DNA from: Rhinocladiella similis
Lineage: Eukaryota > Ascomycota > Eurotiomycetes > Chaetothyriales > Herpotrichiellaceae
Length of the DNA: 64,000 nt
NCBI GenBank assembly: GCA_024082115.1
Contig: JAMRYE010000005.1
Span: 1,116,001-1,180,000 of the forward strand
Reading direction: 5' to 3'
A model generated the notes under the pieces. That model was not told where the DNA came from. It saw nothing but the letters and a program-made list of their open reading frames with translations, and made no database searches. The number at the start of each line of letters is the position of its first letter. The stretch's first letter is position 1. A program made the translations under genes and the position numbers. Below are positions 44,078-53,311 of this stretch, one piece after another.

Positions 44078-46005
44078 CTACCATAACCTCTCCCAGGTCC
44101 TCCTCACAATGTTCATTTCCGCAAGTCTCCTTCTCTCGTGTTCATCCAATCCACCTTCTTCCCAGTGTCGGCATTCCGCATCAATCTCCGCCTTTCCACT
44201 GTAGATGTCGGCGGTCTTGGGATCTTGGAACTTGGTGCGCTTGAAGATCTTCCAAACGATGAAAACAATGATGCCGTACGCAAGCCCGAAGTAGCTCGTG
44301 ACGAACCCCTGAGTGTCCCATGGCACGAAAACGTCGAATCCGATAAAGAACATGGTGACACAGCCAATTCCGATCGCAAAGTAAGCCGAGTACGGAGCAA
44401 GCGGTGCCTTGTAAGGTAGAGTGTCGCGGTCGATCCCTTGTGCTTTCAACGCCCGGAACCAGCCGATGAATGTCCAAAGCATGCTGGTGTATGTAAGGAT
44501 GAATGCGATGGTGGTCAGAGACACGAACCAGAAAAACACCGTCACCGCGGAATCTGAAGCGACCAAGAAGGTAACGCAGCTGATCAAAGTGACAACTAGC
44601 ACCGAGTAGATTGGAACGCCGGACTTGGTGCACTTCATGAAGATCTTGGGTGCCTGGCCGTCGCGTGCGAGCGAGTACAACGTACGACTGGTGGAGTAGA
44701 GGTAGGCGTTCCCACAAGACCAGCCGGACAGCAAGATGAGGAAATTGATGAAACCTGGGAGACCGGTAATGGCCAGGTTTTCGATGCCGATGACCCAGGG
44801 CGACGCCGCTGAACCTGCCAGTCCCTCCTCGAGCGCACCCATCAGACGCGCATCTCGAGACGAACAGATGACGCCGACGAAGAAGACTCCGAGGATATAA
44901 AACCCGACCAACCGGTAGAAGACGAGCCGTGCTACTCGAGGAACTGTACGTCGGGGGTTCTGGATCTCCCCGGCGGCCAGGGCGATCAGATCCGGTCCGG
45001 AAATGGTAAATGCAGCATATCTGACGACCGACCAGAACCCCAGGAACCGACCAGTCACTCCGGTGGCGTAGTATTCATGCATGGCAAGCCCGTGTTTCCA
45101 GTAGCGGAAACCATAGGCGTCGTGTTTCGGGTTGCCTCCTACCATGGTGATGAAGGTGAGGAGGCATAATCCAATCAGCAAAAGTATCTTGGTGGACGCC
45201 ATGATGAATTCAGACTCGCCATACCACCTGAGGGGCTGTCAGCAAGAAGAACGGGGGACATTGTGATGCAACGACAATTGTGATGGAGGGGGCAGCACTA
45301 CGACTCACTTGACGGCGATAATGTTCAACAAAAAGCATACAACCAGACACATTGCGACCCATGCAGCTGGGTTGACCTTGTCAGCGGGTTCCCAGTACTG
45401 CATCACGGTAGCCACGGCCGAGTATTCCGTGCACACCAGCATTTGTCCGCCAAAGTAGTACGTCCAGCCCTGTCTACTGTCAGATGAACAATACCCGGAA
45501 GCATTTTCGGAGGAAGAATGTTTTCGCACCATGGCAAATCCCAATGAAGGGTCGACGTAACGAGCAGCAAGTTCGAAAATGTTGCCTTTGACAGGTAACC
45601 AGGCGATCATCTCGGCGACACACAAGTAGCAAGGCCAGATGAACAAGAGGCCCCAGACTAGGGTGTGGGGGGTTAGTATTGAATCTCACCCATAGTCTTC
45701 AGGGGGGAAGATGGTGAAACGAAACGACAACGACAGAACGTACAGAGATAGCCGAGAAGCAGACTCAGTGGACCAGTTCGAGAGAGACTACCTCCGATAC
45801 CGACGAAAAGGGCAGTACCGATACTCCCCCCGATAGCCATGATCTGGACATGGCGAGGACTGAGACCTCTTTTGGTTGTTCTGTACTTGTCCCATTCGGC
45901 ACTGCTGAGATGTCTCTCGTAGATGTCACCTTGCTCCTCGGACGCGGTCTCAGTGATTGGTTCTCCACCGTCCCCCGCCGTCTTGACATCCGGGTCGGCG
46001 CCCAT
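44078..46005 (-). CDS. amino-acid permease (AAP family)
   Basis: Four exons: 46005-45744, 45657-45530, 45469-45309 and 45227-44078 (introns 86, 60 and 81 nt), giving 566 residues. Plasma-membrane proton symporter of the fungal amino-acid permease type with about 12 hydrophobic spans. Recognisable blocks are GLSPRHVQIMAIGGSIGTAL (first helix), WGLLFIWPCYLCVAEMIAWL, TEYSAVATVMQYW, GPDLIALAAGEIQNPRRTVP and ILLSGWSCGNAYLYSTSRTLY. The C-terminal tail is hydrophilic. Substrate is not predictable from this alone. Exon joins are supported by donors GTACGT, GTGCGA and GTGAGT and by family continuity (GYLFWGLLFIW, GFAMGWTYYF, AVKWYGESEF). The 60-nt second intron is a multiple of three without a stop. 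The start could also be 19 codons upstream at 46062. Confidence 0.9.
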
Positions 46006-47950
46006 TGTGTGATGTGTGATGTGTGATGGGATACTTTCGTATTGTTCACTGTACGTGTTCAAGCAAGAGAAGAGACCAAGGAACGGGAGAATCTATAATA
46101 CGTGAGACTGGGGGGGCCGAGCTGAAATGGAGACCAAAATCACAAGACACACCACAGTACAGGTATCTGTCGGACGTGTTTGTGCAGTGGGAGGGAGGGA
46201 AGCCGACGGCTATATATACCCAGGCATATGTACGTATATTCTAGCTCGCTTTGCCATGCCATGCCTTGCATGCATATCCGTGCGCCGGTATAAGGTAACC
46301 AACCTATCTGACTTACGGCCAAGTGAGTAAATAAGTGAGTTCAGCTTCCTCCACTCTTCGCAAGGGACCCGGCTATGCATCGCGCGTGCAATAGGCGAGA
46401 CCAAAGTTCAAGATAAGAAAAAAAAAGACACACCAACCCGTCACAGATGTTACATGCCTAGTAGGTACATGTGAGGCGCAAGACAGGGTGAGGAGGGGGC
46501 CCACGAGGTAGTCAACTACTCGTACATTTAGGGTCAGGATTGAATTCCCAAAACCCCTACAGTGCAATACCCATTATGATAGCGCATGCGGATCATGCAA
46601 CTTGACGCGCGACGGTGGCGGGAGACCAGAGAATCCAAGTCTCCAGAACACCAGTCGGCCTTTTGATGCGAGAGTTGGGACTTATCTCGATCATCCGTGG
46701 TACGGATCAAAGGTGAATGTTGCCGTCTACGAGAGCCTAGACCTTCCAGAGTAATCCAGTGCGTCTATAAGTCTACATTCGATACTGTGCTCCGTCACCA
46801 AGTTCCTCATACTGTATCTAGTACGACGTAGTGCATCAACAAGCTTCCCATCCCTTCCCACTGGTCCTATTTCTTGTATAGTAAACCACATCACAACACG
46901 CCGAGTCACGATCCTCGTATGAACTCGTTCCCTTGACGTGGCAGGCTCCCCTGGATTCTGGACTGGTCAATAGCTGCGTGTGAGGATCAGGATCAGGATG
47001 TGCATGCGGATTCCATCACCATCACCAACACAGAAACACGGAGATGGTCGTTCGTGCGCCCCTCCCCGCGCCGCCGATTCAACAAGCGTGTACTCCGTCC
47101 TCGTCCCTGTACTGTAGCGGCTAATACAATATTGTATTGTAGATAAGAAATTGGGCCGACGATGATCATTTGCTTTTCCACACCCCAGTCTAAAAGGGCC
47201 AAGGGGAAAGAAAATCCCCCCTCCCTCCATACTGTACTTACTCAACTTGGTCTCTGAACCCGCCTCGTCGGCGAATCCAACCAAAGGATCAACCGATACG
47301 AAGTACCGTAGTACCTTGTACAGAGAATGCCCAGAAACTGCCAAGCTGGGCTTTGTATCTTGGTATGCATTTTTTTTGCCCGTCTGGGCGAAAGCGTGGA
47401 AGCGTAAACTGAGATAAGGGGGAGGCCGAGGGGGCGTGGGAAGTTGTACAGTACAAGTTAACTGACCTTTAATACTCATCCGGAAGTGATAACGGTCATT
47501 TGCCGCCTTGGTTGGCAGGGTCGCAGGCGGGAGGGCGGGAAGGAGTCAGCGAGACAAACACTTATTGTACATTATCTTACCTTTCTCCTTCTCCCGATTA
47601 TTTCCTTGTGAGGTTTAAGTCGAATCGCCGTCGGTGCAGATGCCCAGAAAACATACGACGTGCAGTAAAAGACTTGAAATCCTATCTGTGACTTGAGCGA
47701 CGACAGGTGTCGGTGTGACGATATCACGATATCACAATGTACAAAGGTCCTTTTTAAACCAAAAAAGGGGGTCGAGTTGAGTAATGAATGCCGACCGAAT
47801 CACACTACTCCTCCTGTACGGAGTGTCCCACGGTGTACAACGGTGATCAGACTTGGAATCAAAATGAATCAATTCCACGCCAAGGGTCCGAGTACAGCGG
47901 TCGCTTCGAGGGTCTCTCTCATTGTATGTATGTCTGTCTTCTCTTCTCTT
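46006..47950. promoter_or_regulatory. upstream region of the permease gene
   Basis: 1945 bases of noncoding DNA. HGATAR words, the binding site of nitrogen-regulating GATA factors, occur at 46304, 46411, 46577, 46682, 47141, 47412, 47572 and 47682 (either strand). By chance about six would be expected, so this is only mildly suggestive. TACAATATTGTA is at 47125-47136. Confidence 0.4.
47125..47136. repeat. TACAATATTGTA palindrome
   Basis: Third exact copy of this perfect 12-base palindrome, about 1.1 kb upstream of the permease start and next to an AGATAA word. Confidence 0.75.
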
Positions 47951-49893
47951 TCAGACAGCAAGTATCCGTTGACCTCTTCGACGCAAAACAGGTGCCCATG
48001 CAGGAACTTCATTGACGCTATGCATGTCCTTCAACTCCCATGCCTCTTGAACCAACTGCCACAATTCCGCAATGTTCCCGATCCCATACTGTAGCATCCC
48101 GGTCCACCACCGATGCCAAACGTCCCTGCGACGACCTCGTTCCGCTTCGCACGCGGCAATGAACCCCGGCCACGTGATTGTAGCACACAGGTTGTGATCG
48201 TAGCCAGCTCGCACTTTCAGCTCTTCAATCTCGACAAGGTGTTCCGCCACTTGGTCAATGTACGAATGCATGTCGGAAGGTCTGCAGGGAAGAATCCGCG
48301 TGTGGTAGTACACTCGTAGGCCACGCGCAAAAGCAAAGATGTGGTGTCTGGCCAGTTGGGGCGTGAGGTCCGTACCTGAAGGATCGCGGATGACGTCGGC
48401 AATGGCTTCGGATTCGATTGACCAAGAAGAAATCTCCTCGGACAGTCTCCTGCATGCCGAGATCAAAGTTGGAGGAAAGGCGTCGGATCGGGAGCCGTAG
48501 TACGAGATGTGCTGGCCAAGAGTGACAATGTGGTGCATGAGATTGGCGAGCCTCGGAGTAATGCCATAGGCAAATTCCAGACCGGAATCGCGACCGGAGA
48601 CATCGTACCGCATTTCCGTCTTGTCATGGTGCTCCTCGGCCGACCATGGCAATTCAGGTAGTTCCAGGGAGGTGGTACTGGCCAGGGTCGAGAGAAAAGT
48701 AGACATGGTGATCAGGCGTGCGATTTTGGGAGTCGCGTGCTCCTCTCGTTGCAATTCTCTGGCGAGACGATCCATCCCTCCCAGATGGATCCAGTATTCG
48801 GACATGGAACCTTCCATGACGTCCATGGTCGTGAGCGTCAACATTGCCGACAGGATGGCCTCGAGATGGATGCTGGAAAAGGACGATACGTCGCGGGTGT
48901 TGGTGCTGGCCTCGTCGCCAAAAGTCTCCAACGGCTCTCGCAAGGCCCTTTGAAGACTCTCGAATGCCTTTGCACGAAAACCCCGAGCAAGCACATCGAG
49001 CTCGAGACCGTTCTCTGCTTTGTCCCCGCGGAGGTGGAAGGCGGACGTGGCCAAGACCGCATAGAAAATGGCTTCGTTGCTGGATGGCACTTCGGTGGGG
49101 CCGTGATCCAGGCTGGGTAACAGGCTCGACGCACCAGCCATGGCCTGAGGAACGTAGATCGTGGAATAAAGGTTCTCGGGGTGTGGCAATGGCGGTAAAA
49201 CTTTGGCGCAGACGTTGACATAGTTGTCCAGGAGCCGACGGATGATGGGCTCCTGGAAGAGGTCTGATTCCATGTCGAAGCGAGAAGGAAAGTTCTCAAA
49301 CGATGCGCCTCTCATGTGAGAATGCTCTTCCAGGGTTTCAGCCGAGAAGATGTCGCGCAGTGCTCCCAATGTCGTGTCCTGGTTGAGGGGAGGCGCTTCG
49401 TGTTGTCTGGCATAGTCCAAATCGGAGTGTTCGGGACGGGGTCCTCTGCCCAGTGGCTCATCGCTGGAGTTCTTTGGAAGTGGAAAGACTCCAAAGGGTC
49501 CTGTGGAGAAGCAAGCCAACTCATCAAGATTGTCCTCGTGAGCGTCGACATCAAGTAGTTGCTGATCCACCTCGTCAAGCTGGAAGGTCCATGTCTCAAG
49601 GCCTGATATGGGTCAGCAAAGGACAAGAGCAGGGAGTGTTTACCAGTGAGATATCTCATGAATCGGAACTCGCTCCGACGTACCTTCTAGTGACATGGCC
49701 TGGCGCTTGATGGCCGAGGGTGCGACGGTGTCCTCATCCGTGATCCAGTACAAGCGCAAGCCGTACCCTTCGCATTGCAGCTCGGCTTTCCCACACCGAT
49801 CACATTCTGGCCGGGTAGCATCACATTTCACCTTTCGCGCTCGACATGTCCAGCACCTTGAAGATTGATTACATTAGCATGTTGAACGTGTGC

Positions 49894-49934
<41 letters not shown>

Positions 49935-50018
49935 TGATCAAGCGCAGGTTCCCACATACCCTGAAAATGTTTTGGTCTTAGCTTTAACCTCCCGTATTCG
50001 TTTCTTGCCGGTCTGCAT
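47951..50018 (-). CDS. Zn2Cys6 transcription factor, ArcA-like
   Basis: Three exons: 50018-49960, 49856-49684 and 49602-47951 (introns 103 and 81 nt), giving 627 residues. The binuclear zinc cluster has Cys 21, 24, 31, 38, 41 and 48 (CWTCRARKVKC, then CDRCGKAELQC), preceded by a basic exon-1 peptide MQTGKKRIREVKAKTKTFSG. The junction SGCWTC is exactly as expected of the family. The long C-terminal part, with blocks ILSAMLTLTTMDVMEGSM and YWIHLGGMDRLARELQ, resembles the Fungal_trans_2 regulatory domain found in ArcA-type factors. It lies 1.9 kb upstream of the permease gene on the same strand, which suggests but does not prove that it controls it. Exon 1 is inferred from splice signals. Confidence 0.87.
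49896..49930. repeat. (GA)n dinucleotide microsatellite
   Basis: 35 bases of alternating G and A on the plus strand, i.e. a CT tract in the transcript. It lies wholly inside intron 1 of the Zn2Cys6 gene. Confidence 0.95.
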
Positions 50019-50623
50019 GGCACGAGCCTCATCCTAGAAGAATCGATCGTCCTTAGGCCTTTGTCATCAACGCGGATGACTGAAGCGAAGCCTGTGGACT
50101 CAGGAAACGAAGAAGAAAGCCTCTTCTACTGTGACCTGTCCGTCTCGAAGACAGTGAATCTTTTCCAGCGAGGTTGGCGTGACTGTATGTGTACCATCAT
50201 GGGGCGTGGCTACTGATCGAGAACCAAGCCTCGCATCAGATGGCTGGAATTCTGATCGGATCTTCTTGAACACTTTGATAAAAGTAGTGTGCGGCATCAA
50301 AACGTCAGTGATATCAAAGCTCAGATACATGTCGGTAAAATATCGGGTAACAGACACTACACACCAAAATTGTCGCCTGGCACATCAACTTTTCCCAAAC
50401 GTCTTACTATTTACTATTTAACAGAGAACGCACAAGTCGAGCTTGCACCAAGTGCGACTCTAATCGATTTTTATCAAGTCATTTTGATTTCATCTACGGA
50501 ACACAAACGCGGAATATCGTACATCTAATCTAACGGCCCTAGACTCTGCATAGTGGCACCAAGACATTTTCCCACATACCTTGATCAAATCCAGCAACGC
50601 AGGTTGGCGCCGTTTGCAAAGTC
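50019..50623. other. intergenic, promoter of the Zn2Cys6 gene
   Basis: 605 bases between tandem minus-strand genes; it should contain the transcription-factor promoter and the 3' end of the kinase-like gene. No other feature seen. Confidence 0.45.
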
Positions 50624-53311
50624 CTACCACGCGCCAGTAGGCTCTGTCTGCTGTCGGAAGCGACTGCGAGATGAAACCTTCTTAATGCCCAAGCCCCTGG
50701 TGAGACGAAGTAGCTCATGGTAGTCATCTTCTTCATCCATCTCCTTGGGAAGACTGTCTTGCCGGAGGGGATATCTTCCCCCGGTTGTGCTAGACGGCGG
50801 TCCTCGCTTCTCGCCCTCATCTCGCCCGGTTTTCGGACGCCGTGCTGGTTTACTACCAGGTATGCTTTCGGGAGGAATAGGTGGTACCGGAGGCAGTGCC
50901 CGATCTGGTGGAGCCTTGATCGGAGGTCCTGTCTGGGAACGAGGCGGGAAATACTTCACGCCTTCTTCGGATGAAGCGCTGGTGCTGTAGTTCAGGTATG
51001 TGAACGCCCCGGTGTCGACCGATTCATCAAACGATAGACGAGGGTCCACTTGGCTGTCGTTTCTTTGCCAAGTATAGAGCGGATTTCTCGGGCCATCTTG
51101 TTCGTTCGGCCACCGATCGTACTGCTGATGACGCAGATCGTTCCGGCGACTGGACTGGTGACGCAACGAGTGGTCTCGAGAGTGTGGACTGTCAGCCACA
51201 ACGGTATCTGAGAGGGCATCGAAATTGAACGATGCCAGAGAACTGGCGGATGTTGTTGCGGGAGTGGTCATGGCGCTTCTCGCAATAGGAAGAAACGGCG
51301 GCTGCAGGATCCGCATGTCTTGGATGACCTCTTGAGGTGGTGTTAGCCGCTGGTGCTGTTGCTGTCGGTCAGCGGTCAGGGTACGTAGACTGGTCGAGGC
51401 CTGACGCAGGCGCTCCGTCGACCTGCTTTCACTCCGCGTCACACTGATGGACCTCTTCTGTGAAAGCTGCGCGCTGGCACTCCGCTCGAGGTTCTCCTTC
51501 ACAATTTCGCTCTTACAATGAAGGTGGGCCATATTCGCAGACCGACAGATGTGCTCAGTCAGCTTCCTTTCCAGATCTTCGCTTGAGGATCTCGAAGGAG
51601 GATCTCTGGCCAGGCATTGCAATGTAAGTTGTACGATCGGGCCAACGGCATGGAAGCTAAGACTGTCGTCCTTCTTCGCCTTCTTTTCGGCTTCGTTCTG
51701 CAAGGACTGCGCCCACGTAAAGACTTGGCCCAAATTCGCATGGAAACTAGCATCCGCCAAACCTCCCCCGCGTCCGGCGACCCGGTTTTTGGAAGAGCGA
51801 TGACGAGCGAATGAGCTATAGCTACGTTTGCACAGAACCGTGATGATGTCGAGAATCACCGCTCCAAGTGAAAAGACATCCGACGCAAACATATCGTCCT
51901 CCATTGACTGCCATGTCTGCACCACTGCGCTTCGAGCTTCAGGATTGGCAACGAACATATTTTGGCCGGTGAAGATGGAAGCGAGGTTATTGCTATTGGA
52001 TGACTTGGAGGAGAGGATTGATGGGGCACGTTTTGGAGTTGATATGGACGTAGTAGGACGTGTTGTATCCTGAGTGATGATGGAGCGGTTGTCTGACGGC
52101 GTTCGTGGGGGCCGCCCCCGGGTGGTTGGTTGTAGCAGACCACCAGTACCCATGGTGGTACTCAGACGCAGTCTTGCATAGTCGCCTCTTGAAGTAGGCT
52201 GAAAGCTATAGGCTGGCGTGGTCGAATCTGATCTGCTCCTGACACTGTTCCTGCCGCTCGACGAAGGTCCAGCAGCTTTACCACCAACTCGTCGACCTGT
52301 ACGACCGCCCGATGGAAGCGATATTGCAGCCGCACCTGTACTGCGAACAGTGACTGCCCTTTTCCACCTTTCAGGAGGCCCGTACTGATATGCTTCGATG
52401 TCATCTGACCGGACACGATCGCAAAGGACGCCGTCGCCCTCTAGGTAGCCCAAACAAATCTGGAAGGAATCTGTGACATGAATGTTTGATGGTCTGATCG
52501 CTCCGTGATATTGTCCATTACTGTGGAGCCATGACAAGGCGTTTGCGAGACAGTGAGGCCAATTGACGAGAGTATGGCGACGTTCTGTCTTGGATAAATT
52601 GGTGAATGATTTTGGAGGGTCTGACAGAAATGTTTTCAAACACCAGTCTGGTGCGGGTAGAGAGAGCACATAGAAGTTACCTTGATGCGTGTAGGAGGCG
52701 AAGACGGAGATGATGTGCTCATGGTGCAATCTCCTACTTGTTGCAATCTCATTGAGAACATCTGCCTCGGTGACCTTAGGCTCAATGTGAATGCGGCGAC
52801 GCAGGAAGACAGTAGATGATTTGTTGGGGAGTCGGACTTTGTCGGTGCCTTCTTGGCTAAGGGATATCACAACAGATTTCAGACTGAGAGCAGTGACGGG
52901 GATGTTCTCTTCATTAGCATATCTGATATGTTCGCCTTCGTCGACTACACGACTCAACAGGCGAAATTGAGTCTTGTAGAAGCGCTTGTCTAAGGAGCGA
53001 TCGGGTTCGTAGGATAGGCGAAGGTTGGGTACGGCATGCTCTGCAATGGGAAGATCGTCATCGTCGTAAGAATCGTCAACCACACCAAAAATCTGGTCCG
53101 GAACTCCAGCCTGGACCAAAATCAGAAAGAAACGCCTCGCTCGAGTCAGGATCCAGTCGAGATATGTATCATCCGTCAAGCCAGCGCCGAAATACAAAGG
53201 CCGTCGAAGCAGAGCCTGCTCGTCAGGACGTAGTTGTGCATGGACATACGCAGACGTGACCGTCTCGTAGACGCTCTCATCGGTCCAGTATGCTTGGGAA
53301 GTTGGTGCCAT
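50624..53311 (-). CDS. large kinase-fold protein, probable pseudokinase
   Basis: Single-exon protein of 895 residues. Residues about 8-100 form a conserved fungal block (YWTDESVYETVTSAYVHAQL, FGAGLTDDTYLDWILTRARR). A protein-kinase-like domain spans about 165-330: an aC/b4-like region VTEADVLNEIATSRRLHHEH, then CLANALSWLHSNGQYHGAIR. The HRDxKxxN loop reads HGAIRPSN at 269-276, with the catalytic Asp gone but Asn 276 kept. The DFG position reads LGY (287-289). An APE-like YGPPERWK follows at 310-317. Residues 330-895 are Ser/Arg/Pro-rich and mostly disordered. Phosphotransfer is therefore unlikely; a scaffold role is inferred only. The ATG at 53311 is used; the open frame upstream begins with GTG. 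Confidence 0.78.
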   Translation of the reverse strand: MAPTSQAYWTDESVYETVTSAYVHAQLRPDEQALLRRPLYFGAGLTDDTYLDWILTRARRFFLILVQAGVPDQIFGVVDDSYDDDDLPIAEHAVPNLRLSYEPDRSLDKRFYKTQFRLLSRVVDEGEHIRYANEENIPVTALSLKSVVISLSQEGTDKVRLPNKSSTVFLRRRIHIEPKVTEADVLNEIATSRRLHHEHIISVFASYTHQGNFYVLSLPAPDWCLKTFLSDPPKSFTNLSKTERRHTLVNWPHCLANALSWLHSNGQYHGAIRPSNIHVTDSFQICLGYLEGDGVLCDRVRSDDIEAYQYGPPERWKRAVTVRSTGAAAISLPSGGRTGRRVGGKAAGPSSSGRNSVRSRSDSTTPAYSFQPTSRGDYARLRLSTTMGTGGLLQPTTRGRPPRTPSDNRSIITQDTTRPTTSISTPKRAPSILSSKSSNSNNLASIFTGQNMFVANPEARSAVVQTWQSMEDDMFASDVFSLGAVILDIITVLCKRSYSSFARHRSSKNRVAGRGGGLADASFHANLGQVFTWAQSLQNEAEKKAKKDDSLSFHAVGPIVQLTLQCLARDPPSRSSSEDLERKLTEHICRSANMAHLHCKSEIVKENLERSASAQLSQKRSISVTRSESRSTERLRQASTSLRTLTADRQQQHQRLTPPQEVIQDMRILQPPFLPIARSAMTTPATTSASSLASFNFDALSDTVVADSPHSRDHSLRHQSSRRNDLRHQQYDRWPNEQDGPRNPLYTWQRNDSQVDPRLSFDESVDTGAFTYLNYSTSASSEEGVKYFPPRSQTGPPIKAPPDRALPPVPPIPPESIPGSKPARRPKTGRDEGEKRGPPSSTTGGRYPLRQDSLPKEMDEEDDYHELLRLTRGLGIKKVSSRSRFRQQTEPTGAW

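Noticed and set aside
46304..47687. Eight HGATAR words as evidence of nitrogen control of the permease
   Set aside because: About six are expected by chance in this length, so the count alone is not evidence; kept only as a note.
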